Positions 29,057 through 38,328 of a stretch of DNA of 64,000 nt are shown piece by piece. The notes under the pieces were generated by a model. It saw nothing but the letters and a program-made list of their open reading frames with translations, did no database searches and was not told the DNA's origin. Made by a program: the position numbers and the translations under genes. Within the stretch, counting starts at the first letter, position 1; each line of letters opens with the position of its first letter. Origin of the DNA: Flavobacterium sp. (lineage in GTDB: Bacteria > Bacteroidota > Bacteroidia > Flavobacteriales > Flavobacteriaceae); NCBI GenBank assembly GCA_030591585.1, contig JAUVAS010000001.1, forward strand, positions 62,001 to 126,000, read 5' to 3'.

Positions 29057-30745
29057 ATGGCTATGATAAAAACACATAAAAGAACACGAGCTCAGGAAAG
29101 TTCTGGAGCTATAGAACGGTTGTATATTACAATGCGCCACCTTTTTAACAGAGGGTTTTATAAACCGATGGGAGTATCTGGAGAAACATTAAGAGATTCA
29201 CTTTTAACACTTAGCCCAGAAATTTATGGATCTATCTCTGAAGAAAAACTAGAACTAGACGGGCTGCTTTATGTAATAGATAGACTTCCTTTTGGGATTG
29301 AAGAATGTAGGTTTGTAAATTTAACAAGTGATGAAGGGTATAAAAACTCTCTTTTTGAACCTATTATTCCTCCAAAACGAAGAAGAAATTGCTACCGCAT
29401 CGATGCGGAGCAGATGAACATTGAAATCACTCGTGGGCGTTCAGAAATTTATGACATACTAACGCACCTCACTTTTTTATATATAGAATCTCATAAAATA
29501 ATGACTAAAGTGGTTATTAACGATGGTAACGACGTTAATAGAGATTGGAAAAAATTGGAGAGCACTGTTCTTAAAAAAGGAAAATTATCTCAAAAAGAAA
29601 AAGAAATTGCACTCACTCATACCGCTAATTTTTTAGGTAGAACCTTTGAAGAAGTTAGTGAGGTATACCCAAATTTTGCTACTAAAACAGATCCAAACCG
29701 ATTTTTAAAAATTATATACTATCTAGGAAAATTAGCTATTGAAGAAGAGATAAATAATACCAAACGAATTATCACTTTTAGTCCTGTACTTCGGGAACGA
29801 ATAGGGCACCATATTCATGGAGAAATTTGGGCATCTACCATTAAGAAAAAATTAGATGAGAATAATTTATTAGGCCGCCCAATTCATATTATAAGTGCCA
29901 ATATGCATAGTGTAATGAACACATTGTATGGGCCTTCAACATTAGCAGCGGAGTATAAAAAACATTCTGCGATGGAAGTATATGAAAAACTAAGTGACTC
30001 TTCAAATTCATTACTTCGGAAAAAAGTGATGAAAGGTGCTGCTACAAAGGGACTAATTTATATTAAAGATACTAGCGGGACTAATATTAATGTTCAAATT
30101 ATTGATACTAAAAAGTTGCCAGAAAGCAGTTTCACTAATGGATTAAACGAACTTTCTACTGAAGATAAACCGGTAATTATTGTAATGGATTATGCTTTTG
30201 GGGAGCAAGCTTTCGAGACGATGGATGAACTTTTAAAACCCTATATTAAAACTCAAAAAGAAAAATATTTTCTAAACGTAGAATCTGTTTCTATTATGGG
30301 AAAAGCTGGGATTTTAGTAGGTGGAAAAGGAGATATAATGATCCCTTCAGCTCATGTATTTGAAGGGACTGCAGATAATTATCCTTTTAAAAATATGTTG
30401 AAGAAATCTCATTTTGAAAATGATGATATTAAGGTTTGTAAAGGAGCGATGATTACAGTTTTAGGAACTTCTCTTCAAAATAAAGAAATACTAAAGTTCT
30501 TTCACAAATCTACTTGGAATGTTATAGGATTGGAAATGGAAGGCGCTCATTATCAGAAAGCGATTCAGTCGGCTTCAAAAATAAGAAGAAGCATAAGTGC
30601 TAAGGTGAAGGTGCGGTATGCTTATTATGCTTCGGATAACCCATTAGAAACCGGAGGCACATTAGCATCTGGAGGATTAGGAACTTCGGGTGTAAAACCA
30701 ACGTATTTAATTACCGAAAAAATGTTAAATCAAATTTTAGATTAG
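29057..30745 (+). CDS. DUF6909-like protein with C-terminal nucleoside-phosphorylase-like region
   Basis: 562 aa; C-terminal ...NVIGLEMEGAHYQKAIQSA...YYASDNPLETGGTLASGGLGTSGVKPTYLITEK. Start set downstream of the promoter. Confidence 0.6.
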   Translation: MAMIKTHKRTRAQESSGAIERLYITMRHLFNRGFYKPMGVSGETLRDSLLTLSPEIYGSISEEKLELDGLLYVIDRLPFGIEECRFVNLTSDEGYKNSLFEPIIPPKRRRNCYRIDAEQMNIEITRGRSEIYDILTHLTFLYIESHKIMTKVVINDGNDVNRDWKKLESTVLKKGKLSQKEKEIALTHTANFLGRTFEEVSEVYPNFATKTDPNRFLKIIYYLGKLAIEEEINNTKRIITFSPVLRERIGHHIHGEIWASTIKKKLDENNLLGRPIHIISANMHSVMNTLYGPSTLAAEYKKHSAMEVYEKLSDSSNSLLRKKVMKGAATKGLIYIKDTSGTNINVQIIDTKKLPESSFTNGLNELSTEDKPVIIVMDYAFGEQAFETMDELLKPYIKTQKEKYFLNVESVSIMGKAGILVGGKGDIMIPSAHVFEGTADNYPFKNMLKKSHFENDDIKVCKGAMITVLGTSLQNKEILKFFHKSTWNVIGLEMEGAHYQKAIQSASKIRRSISAKVKVRYAYYASDNPLETGGTLASGGLGTSGVKPTYLITEKMLNQILD

Positions 30746-30752
30746 GTTAATT

Positions 30753-31766
30753 TTGAAGAATAAAATATTAATAACTGGAGGCGCAGGATTTATAGGCTCT
30801 AATTTTACAGCGTTAGTTGTAGAAAATAAGGAAGACCAAATTTTTGTTTTAGACAATTTGACGTATGCTGGAAATTTAAAAAACTTAGAGTCCGTGTCTA
30901 ATCTTCCAAACTACACCTTTATAAAAGGAGATATTTGTGATGAAGCCTTAATAGATAGCCTTTTTAAGGAGCATCAATTTAATAAAGTAGTACATTTTGC
31001 GGCAGAATCTCACGTTGATAATTCTATTACTGGTCCAGGAGCTTTTATACAAACCAATATAGTAGGAACGTTTAATTTATTGCAGAGCGCGTATAGGCTT
31101 TGGATGAATGGCCCAAATAAACATAATATTGATTTTAAAAATGCCCGTTTTTTACACGTTTCTACCGATGAGGTTTATGGAACCTTAGGCGAAACAGGTT
31201 TGTTTTTAGAAACCACTCCGTACGCACCTAATAGTCCGTATAGCGCCTCAAAAGCATCCTCAGATTTTATTGTAAGAAGTTATTTTCATACCTATGGAAT
31301 GCCAGTAGTTACCACTAATTGTTCTAATAACTACGGAAAACATCAGCATAAAGAGAAGTTAATTCCAACTATAATTAGAAAGGCAATTTCGGGAGAAGAA
31401 ATTCCTATTTATGGTAACGGAAAAAACATACGTGATTGGATTTATGTAACCGATCATTGTAAAGGAATAAAGTTGGTTTTAGATAAAGGAAGATTAGGAG
31501 AAACCTATAACATCGGAGGAAGAAACGAACGAGAAAATCTTTATATTGCACATACCATTTGTGATTTATTAGATAAGTTAGTACCTAACAAAACACCCTA
31601 TAGAGATCAAATGACGTTTGTTCAAGACCGTGCTGGTCATGATTTTAGATATGCGATTGATGCAGAAAAGATTGAAAGCGAATTAGGTTGGAAAGCTGAA
31701 GAAAATTTTGAAAGTGGTATTTTAAAAACTATTGAGTGGTATTTGAATAATAAAGACCAATTATGA
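30753..31766 (+). CDS. rfbB: dTDP-glucose 4,6-dehydratase (TTG start)
   Basis: ILITGGAGFIGSNFTALVV...STDEVYG...YSASKASSDFIVRSYFHTYGMPV. Confidence 0.97.
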   Translation: MKNKILITGGAGFIGSNFTALVVENKEDQIFVLDNLTYAGNLKNLESVSNLPNYTFIKGDICDEALIDSLFKEHQFNKVVHFAAESHVDNSITGPGAFIQTNIVGTFNLLQSAYRLWMNGPNKHNIDFKNARFLHVSTDEVYGTLGETGLFLETTPYAPNSPYSASKASSDFIVRSYFHTYGMPVVTTNCSNNYGKHQHKEKLIPTIIRKAISGEEIPIYGNGKNIRDWIYVTDHCKGIKLVLDKGRLGETYNIGGRNERENLYIAHTICDLLDKLVPNKTPYRDQMTFVQDRAGHDFRYAIDAEKIESELGWKAEENFESGILKTIEWYLNNKDQL

Positions 31767-31769
31767 AAT

Positions 31770-31854
31770 GAGCATGTTAACGTTTTTCCCATATAAAGGA
31801 ATGACTAATCGCGAACAGCATGTGACCGATTTATTAAATAGTATAAACACATGA
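31770..31854 (+). repeat. 85-nt duplicated intergenic element, copy 1 (upstream of rfbA)
   Basis: GAGCATGTTAACG...AATGACTAATCGCGAACAGCATGTGACCGATTTATTAAATAGTATAAACACATGA; gap-free match to 36268-36352. Confidence 0.85.
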
Positions 31855-32699
31855 AAGGAATAATATTAGCAGGAGGTTCAGGCACCAGATTACACCCCTT
31901 AACATTAGCAGTAAGCAAACAGCTAATGCCAGTGTACGACAAGCCAATGATTTACTATCCGTTGTCAACATTATTATCGGCAGGAATTAGAGAAATACTT
32001 ATTATTTCGACCCCTCAAGATTTACCTTTATTTGAGAAATTATTGGGAGATGGAAAAAGGTTAGGTTGTGAGTTTTCTTATGCTGAACAAGTAGAACCCA
32101 ACGGACTTGCAGAGGCATTCATTATTGGAAAAGAGTTTATAGGAAAAGATAAAGTAGCCTTGATTTTAGGAGATAATATTTTTTATGGATCGGGATTAAA
32201 AGAACTTTTACAAGCTAATAATAACCCCGATGGAGGGATCATTTATGCCTATCACGTTCAAGATCCAGAACGTTACGGAGTGGTAGAGTTTGATGACAAA
32301 GGAAAAGCTATTTCAATTGAGGAAAAACCCTTAAGTCCGAAATCCAATTTTGCTGTACCGGGAATTTATTTTTACGATAATTCAGTAGTTGAAATTGCTT
32401 CTAGCATGGAACCTAGTGATAGAGGAGAATTAGAAATTACCGATGTAAACAACGAATATCTTAAACAAGGAAAATTAAATGTAAGCATACTAGACAAAGG
32501 AACCGCGTGGTTAGATACAGGTACTTTTGCTTCGTTAATGCAAGCTTCACAATTTGTGGAGGTAATTGAAGAGCGTCAAGGACTTAAAATAGGCGCGATA
32601 GAGCAAGTAGCCTACGATATGGGCTACATTACAAAAGAGCAGTTACAGAAATTAATCGAGCCTTTAATAAAAAGCGGCTACGGAAAACACATATTTTAA
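31851..32699 (+). CDS. rfbA: Glucose-1-phosphate thymidylyltransferase
   Basis: [41 protein letters not shown]. Confidence 0.98.
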   Translation: MKGIILAGGSGTRLHPLTLAVSKQLMPVYDKPMIYYPLSTLLSAGIREILIISTPQDLPLFEKLLGDGKRLGCEFSYAEQVEPNGLAEAFIIGKEFIGKDKVALILGDNIFYGSGLKELLQANNNPDGGIIYAYHVQDPERYGVVEFDDKGKAISIEEKPLSPKSNFAVPGIYFYDNSVVEIASSMEPSDRGELEITDVNNEYLKQGKLNVSILDKGTAWLDTGTFASLMQASQFVEVIEERQGLKIGAIEQVAYDMGYITKEQLQKLIEPLIKSGYGKHIF

Positions 32700-32701
32700 T
32701 C

Positions 32702-33247
32702 GTGGAAATTAAACACACACCCTTAAAAGATTGTTTTGTATTAACTCCTATGGTCTTTAAGGATGAGCGAGGTGCTTTTTACGAAACATATAACCAAAAT
32801 CTATTTGAAAAGGTTACGGGGAAGCAAGTAAGCTTTATTCAAGACAATCAATCAACTTCTAATTTTGGAGTGTTAAGAGGGTTACATTATCAAATAGGTG
32901 AAATGGCTCAAGCGAAGTTAGTACGAGTTATTCAAGGGAAAGTGTTAGATGTTGTGGTTGATTTAAGAAAAGATTCAGACACTTTCGGGGAGCATTTTTC
33001 AATTATTTTGGATGATGTAAAGCAAGAACAACTTTTTGTTCCCAAGGGTTTTGCACATGGGTTTATCACCCTTTCTCCTACCTCAAAGTTTGCTTACAAG
33101 TGCGATAATTTTTACGATAAAGCTTCAGAAAGAGGAATTATATACCATGACGCAACTTTAGAGCTGGATTGGCATCTATCTGAGGAAGATTTTATTATTT
33201 CAGAAAAAGATAAATTACTTCCTACATTTTTAGAGGCAACAAAATGA
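32702..33247 (+). CDS. rfbC: dTDP-4-dehydrorhamnose 3,5-epimerase
   Basis: FIQDNQSTSNFGVLRGLHYQ...LFVPKGFAHGFITLS. Confidence 0.97.
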   Translation: MEIKHTPLKDCFVLTPMVFKDERGAFYETYNQNLFEKVTGKQVSFIQDNQSTSNFGVLRGLHYQIGEMAQAKLVRVIQGKVLDVVVDLRKDSDTFGEHFSIILDDVKQEQLFVPKGFAHGFITLSPTSKFAYKCDNFYDKASERGIIYHDATLELDWHLSEEDFIISEKDKLLPTFLEATK

Positions 33248-33271
33248 CATTCGCTTTCGTAAAAGATGAAT

Positions 33272-34129
33272 ATGAAAAAGGTTTTAGTAACAGGTGCTAA
33301 CGGGCAATTAGGAAGATGTATTAAAGATGCATCGGTTAACTTTCCTAAGTTGAACTTTTTATTTGTTTCTCGTGAGGATTTGGATATTGAAAACAAAGAA
33401 GCCGTTTCAGAAATATTTTCAAAAAACCAATTCGATTATTGTATTAATACTGCTGCCTATACCAATGTAGAAAAAGCTGAAAGTGAGCAAGAAAAAGCAT
33501 TTCAGATAAATGCAGAAGCTGTTAAAACAGTAGCTTTAATTTGCAATCAAAGTAACACTACCCTCATTCAAATTTCTACAGATTATGTTTTTGATGGTAA
33601 GAAGACAACTCCCTATACAGAAGAAGACACCACCAGTCCAATTAATGTATATGGAGCTTCCAAACTAAAAGGGGAGCAATATATACAAGAGATTTGCAAC
33701 AATTATTTTATTATTAGAACTTCGTGGTTGTACTCGCAATATGGTCATAATTTTTACAATTCAATTTTAAAGTTTGTAAAAGAAGGGCGAGATTTGCAGA
33801 TTACAACAGAGCAAATAGGGACACCAACCAATGCTAATGATTTAGCCAATGCAGTTCTTCAAATTATTAAATCTGGCAGCAATAAATCTGGCATTTATAA
33901 TGTTAGCAACTCAGGTGAAGCAACTTGGTATGACTTTGCTAAGGAGATATTAAAACAGACAAAGCAAATAAACATGACAAATCTTGAAAAAACAGAGGAA
34001 TACCGTACTTTTGCTGCAAGACCAAAGTTTAGTGTTTTGGACATTAAAAAATATAGATTTGTTTTTAATGCAAAACCGTTAAATTGGGAAAGAAGTTTAA
34101 GTTTATTAACAACCAACATCACACAATAG
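33272..34129 (+). CDS. rfbD: dTDP-4-dehydrorhamnose reductase
   Basis: KVLVTGANGQLGRCIKD...DYVFDGKKTTPYTEEDTTSPINVYGASKLKGE. Confidence 0.96.
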   Translation: MKKVLVTGANGQLGRCIKDASVNFPKLNFLFVSREDLDIENKEAVSEIFSKNQFDYCINTAAYTNVEKAESEQEKAFQINAEAVKTVALICNQSNTTLIQISTDYVFDGKKTTPYTEEDTTSPINVYGASKLKGEQYIQEICNNYFIIRTSWLYSQYGHNFYNSILKFVKEGRDLQITTEQIGTPTNANDLANAVLQIIKSGSNKSGIYNVSNSGEATWYDFAKEILKQTKQINMTNLEKTEEYRTFAARPKFSVLDIKKYRFVFNAKPLNWERSLSLLTTNITQ

Positions 34130-34131
34130 AT

Positions 34132-35124
34132 ATGAAACCAAATAGCACAGATGAAATAGATTTAATATATGTCTATAATAAGATTAAAAAGTTAGTTAGA
34201 GGGTGGGTTGCATTAACATTTAGAGCAATTGATTTTATTATTAAAAAATGGATAATAATTACATCATTAATTATTATAGGGGTGGCTTTAGGATATTTTT
34301 CTCAAAAGGACGCTAGACCTAGTAAGAAAGCTAATGTATTGATAAGAATAAATCATGATGCCGTAGACTATGTTTATAATGAAGTAGAGTTATTAAACAA
34401 AAAAATTAAAGAAAATGATATTTCCTATTTTGACAATTTTGGAATAAAAGATAGTATAGAAATTAAAGAAATAGAGATTACACCAATTATTAACTTAACA
34501 GATATTACTGAAGGTTATCAAATCAATGATAGAAAATTAGAAGGACTATTAAAAAACCTAAAATTTAATGAAGATGAAATAAATATTAACGAGACCTTTA
34601 TTTCAAAATATAAGTATCACAATTTAAATTTTTCTTTACTCTATTTTGCAAATAATGAAACTATTAAGAAAACAATAGATTTTTTCAATAATAATGAATT
34701 CATAGGAAGAGTTAAAGACACTACACTTAATGATATAAAAACACATATTGCAAATAATAAAAAATCTATTTCTCAAATTGATTTGATTATAGATAATTAT
34801 AGCAACAATGAATCACTACAATCACCTTCAAATCAAATATTTGTAGTTGATAAAAACTTTAGTCTTAATGAACTTATAGAAAAAAAGATAGAATTACAGC
34901 AAGAAACAGAAAAGCTAAATAAATTTTTAGTTTATGCCAAAGATATTGTTATAGTTGTTAATAAACCTTCATTAGTTATTGTAAATAAAGGAATTTTAGG
35001 AAACAAAATGATTAAATATCCAACACTATTAGTTTTTGCATTCCTTGTGTTATCTATTTTAAGGCATTTCTATTTTTATCTAAGAGGTATAGCTGAAATT
35101 TCCGAAAAAGAAAAAACAAATTAG
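34132..35124 (+). CDS. Wzz-like chain-length determinant / polysaccharide copolymerase
   Basis: N-terminal TM (WIIITSLIIIGVALGYF), large extracytoplasmic region, C-terminal TM; position after rfbD. Confidence 0.65.
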   Translation: MKPNSTDEIDLIYVYNKIKKLVRGWVALTFRAIDFIIKKWIIITSLIIIGVALGYFSQKDARPSKKANVLIRINHDAVDYVYNEVELLNKKIKENDISYFDNFGIKDSIEIKEIEITPIINLTDITEGYQINDRKLEGLLKNLKFNEDEININETFISKYKYHNLNFSLLYFANNETIKKTIDFFNNNEFIGRVKDTTLNDIKTHIANNKKSISQIDLIIDNYSNNESLQSPSNQIFVVDKNFSLNELIEKKIELQQETEKLNKFLVYAKDIVIVVNKPSLVIVNKGILGNKMIKYPTLLVFAFLVLSILRHFYFYLRGIAEISEKEKTN

Positions 35125-35138
35125 ATAATAATGTTTTT

Positions 35139-36260
35139 ATGAAAATGAATCTAATTGTTTTCGGAACAAGACCAGAGGCGATAAAAATGGCTCCCTTGGT
35201 ATTAGAATTTGCAAAAGAGACCTCTTGTGTTACTAAAGTTTGTGTCACAGCTCAACATAGAGAAATGTTAGATCAGGTCTTGGATTTTTTTGAAATAATC
35301 CCTGATTATGATTTAAATGTAATGAAACCCAATCAAAATTTGTACAGCTTAACAGCAACAATCATAGAGAATATGAAAGCTGTTTTAGAAGATGCAAAAC
35401 CAGATTTTGTTTATGTTCATGGAGATACTACCACCTCTATGGCTGTAGGTATAGCAGCTTTTTATTATGGAGCTAAGGTTTGCCACGTAGAAGCGGGGCT
35501 AAGAACGTTTGATAGGAAATACCCGTTTCCTGAAGAATTTAATAGACAATTAACAGGGAAAATTGCCGATTATCATTTTGCTCCTACACCTGTTTCAAAA
35601 CAAAATTTGCTTCAAGAAAATGTAAGAGATATAAATATATTAGTTACTGGAAACACAGTTATTGATGCGCTATTATTAGGAGTAAAAAAAGTAAACCAAG
35701 AATCATTCAAAGATTCAGAAATAGATCATCTAAAAGGAATAGTAGATTTTTCAAAAAAAATCATATTAGTTACGGGTCATCGTAGAGAAAATCATGGAGA
35801 AGGATTAATTAAAATTTGTACTGCACTTAAAAAACTCGCTTTAGACTATAAAGGTATTCAAATTATTTATCCAGTTCATTTAAATCCGAATGTTGAAGGT
35901 CCGGTAAATGAATTATTATCGGGAATAAAAAATATAATTCTTGTAAAACCATTGGCTTATGCTGCCTTTTTATGGCTCATGGAAAAAGCGTATTTTATTA
36001 TTACTGATAGTGGTGGGATCCAAGAGGAAGCACCAAGTCTAGGAAAGCCAGTTTTAGTAACAAGAGATACTACCGAAAGACCTGAGGCAATAGATGCTGG
36101 TACAGTTTGTTTAGTAGGAACTAATACAAATGTTATACTAAAAGAATCTAAAAAATTGTTAGATGATAGTGCTTATTATCAATCTAAAAGTATTTTGCAT
36201 AATCCTTATGGTGATGGGAAATCAGCTCAGCGGATTGTGAATTTTATAAAAGAATTATAA
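35139..36260 (+). CDS. wecB: UDP-N-acetylglucosamine 2-epimerase (non-hydrolysing)
   Basis: VFGTRPEAIKMAPLV...VTAQHREMLDQVLDFFEI...VTGHRRENHGEG...DSGGIQEEAPSLGKPVLVTRDTTERPEA. Confidence 0.97.
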   Translation: MKMNLIVFGTRPEAIKMAPLVLEFAKETSCVTKVCVTAQHREMLDQVLDFFEIIPDYDLNVMKPNQNLYSLTATIIENMKAVLEDAKPDFVYVHGDTTTSMAVGIAAFYYGAKVCHVEAGLRTFDRKYPFPEEFNRQLTGKIADYHFAPTPVSKQNLLQENVRDINILVTGNTVIDALLLGVKKVNQESFKDSEIDHLKGIVDFSKKIILVTGHRRENHGEGLIKICTALKKLALDYKGIQIIYPVHLNPNVEGPVNELLSGIKNIILVKPLAYAAFLWLMEKAYFIITDSGGIQEEAPSLGKPVLVTRDTTERPEAIDAGTVCLVGTNTNVILKESKKLLDDSAYYQSKSILHNPYGDGKSAQRIVNFIKEL

Positions 36261-36267
36261 ATGAAAC

Positions 36268-36352
36268 GAGCATGTTAAAATTTTTATCAGACAATAAAAT
36301 GACTAATTGCGAACAGCATATGTCTGATTTTAAAAATAGTAAAAACATATGA
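36268..36352 (+). repeat. 85-nt duplicated intergenic element, copy 2 (upstream of wecC)
   Basis: GAGCATGTTAAAA...AATGACTAATTGCGAACAGCATATGTCTGATTTTAAAAATAGTAAAAACATATGA; same length and end point as copy 1. Confidence 0.85.
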
Positions 36353-37560
36353 AAAATAAACCTAGTGTAGTAATGATGGGTCTTGGGTATATAGGTTTAC
36401 CTACTGCTGCATTAATAGCAAGTAGAGGATTAAAAGTTAATGGAGTTGATATTCGTGAGAATGTTGTAGAAACGATTAACCAAGGGAAAATACATATTGT
36501 AGAACCAGACTTAGATGGGTTGGTTCATAAAGTAGTGAAAGAAGGATTTTTAAGTGCAGCGACAAAACCTATTCCATCAGATGTATATTTAATAGCGGTT
36601 CCAACTCCTTTTAAAGAGAATCATGAACCAGATTTAACTTATGTGGCTTCGGCAGTAAAAAGTATAATTCCCACACTCACAAAAGGGGCGTTAGTGATTT
36701 TAGAATCGACAAGCCCAGTAGGAACTACTAGAAAAATGGAAGCACTGATATTTAAAGAACGACCCGAACTTAAAGGGAATATTTATTTAGCTTATTGCCC
36801 CGAAAGAGTACTTCCAGGAAATATTATCTATGAATTAAAACATAATGACAGAGCGATAGGAGGAATTGATAAAGCATCTACCCAAAAAGCTATTTCATTT
36901 TACAAACATTTTGTAGCTGGAGAATTACACCCCACCAACGCTAAAACTGCAGAAATGGTAAAATTGGTTGAAAATGCCTCAAGAGACAACCAAATAGCCT
37001 TTGCCAATGAGTTATCTATTATTTGTGATAAAGCAGGGATTAATGTATGGGAGATGATTGCTTTAGCAAACAAACATCCCAGAGTAAATATTCTAAATCC
37101 TGGGACTGGTGTTGGCGGACATTGTATAGCTGTTGACCCTTGGTTTATAGTTTCAGAGTTTCCAAAGGAAAGTGCCCTAATCAGAAAATCAAGAGAAACA
37201 AATACGTATAAAACCCAATGGGTTATTGAAAAGATTAAAAACGAAGCATTACTTTTTAAACAAGAAAAAGGCAGAGAAGCAATAATTGCTTGTATGGGCT
37301 TGGCTTTTAAACCAGATATAGATGATTTACGAGAGTCTCCTGCCTTATTAGTAAACGACACATTAATTACAGAAGGGTTAAAAGTTTTAAGTGTAGAGCT
37401 TAATTTAGAATCAGAATCTGCAAGAAAATTAACAAGTAGTTCTGAAGCATTACAACAAGCAGATATAATTGTTTTTTTAGTGTCTCATAAAGAGTTTAAA
37501 AACATAACAGTTTCTGAAAACAAAATTATTTTGGATTTTTGTGGAGTAACAAACAATTAA
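36349..37560 (+). CDS. wecC: UDP-N-acetyl-D-mannosamine dehydrogenase
   Basis: VVMMGLGYIGLPTAALIASRGLKVNGVDI...STSPVGTTRKMEAL...NPGTGVGGHCIAVDPWF. Confidence 0.94.
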   Translation: MKNKPSVVMMGLGYIGLPTAALIASRGLKVNGVDIRENVVETINQGKIHIVEPDLDGLVHKVVKEGFLSAATKPIPSDVYLIAVPTPFKENHEPDLTYVASAVKSIIPTLTKGALVILESTSPVGTTRKMEALIFKERPELKGNIYLAYCPERVLPGNIIYELKHNDRAIGGIDKASTQKAISFYKHFVAGELHPTNAKTAEMVKLVENASRDNQIAFANELSIICDKAGINVWEMIALANKHPRVNILNPGTGVGGHCIAVDPWFIVSEFPKESALIRKSRETNTYKTQWVIEKIKNEALLFKQEKGREAIIACMGLAFKPDIDDLRESPALLVNDTLITEGLKVLSVELNLESESARKLTSSSEALQQADIIVFLVSHKEFKNITVSENKIILDFCGVTNN

Positions 37561-37617
37561 GTCTTGAATTCAACTTGTAAACGCAACTTTTAGCGAATGA
37601 TGATATAGTGTTTTTTT

Positions 37618-37964
37618 TCTGGATATTCAAATATTGCAATAGGATTGTCTAGAACCATGGGGTTTGTTTTAATAAAAAGATTTAATTCCCCATATTTTTC
37701 AAAATCTATTACCGAATTTTGGAGACGTTGGCATTTATCGCTCTATACTTGGTTTAGAGATTATGTATATATCCCTTTTGGAGGAAGTAGAGTTAAAGAA
37801 TAAAGGGTTTATTAAATTTATTTATAGTATTTGTTGTAAGTAGGTTATGGCACGAAGCAACATTAACATTTATTATTTTGAGAGCTAAATTTTTAAAACT
37901 TCTATACGATACTTTAAAAGTAAATGAAGGTAATTTTAAAACTAAAAACCATATAGTTCAATGA
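37618..37964 (+). pseudogene. MBOAT-family (alginate-type) O-acyltransferase remnant
   Basis: Frame ending at 37803: SGYSNIAIGLSRTMGFVLIKRFNSPYFSKSITEFWRRWHLSLYTWFRDYVYIPFGGSRVKE*; continues in another frame FVVSRLWHEATLTFIILRAKFLKLLYDTL. Confidence 0.85.
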
Positions 37965-37977
37965 ATTAAAATTGTAC

Positions 37978-38305
37978 TTCGCTTAGAAGACTGATTGAAT
38001 AATCCACTTGACAAAAACACAAGAAACTCTATATATTGTATAAACGCATGTGCAAAAAAAGCAACATCTATTTACAGTCCTATTTATAAAGGACGTGTCT
38101 CCAGATAATAATGCCTCCGAAAGAGCGATTCGTAATGTAAAAGTGAAACAAAAATATCAGGACAATTTAAAATACAACAAGCCGCTCAAAACTTCGCAAA
38201 AATACGCTCGGTAATAGACACAAGCATTAAAAACGGAATGAATGTCTTTGAAAGCTTATCCCTTATTGCTAAATTTGAGTTCCAGTTTCTAGACTGATTA
38301 GTTAC
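37978..38305 (+). mobile_element. IS66-family transposase remnant 1 (C-terminal part plus right terminal repeat)
   Basis: NNPLDKNTRNSIYCINACAKKATSI...VSPDNNASERAIRNVKVKQK.SGQFKIQQAAQNFAKIRSVIDTSIKNGMNVFESLSLIAKFEFQFLD; right end TCTAGACTGATTAGTTAC. Confidence 0.88.
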
Positions 38306-38328
38306 AAGAATATTAATGAAGAAAAAAA

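Noticed and set aside
33246-33302. Small ORF MTFAFVKDEYEKGFSNRC between rfbC and rfbD as a third copy of the duplicated 85-nt element
   Set aside because: No sequence similarity to the 31770/36268 element; it mostly overlaps rfbD out of frame.
36900-37361. 153-aa minus-strand ORF opposite wecC
   Set aside because: Antisense ORF of a well-supported dehydrogenase, composition not protein-like.
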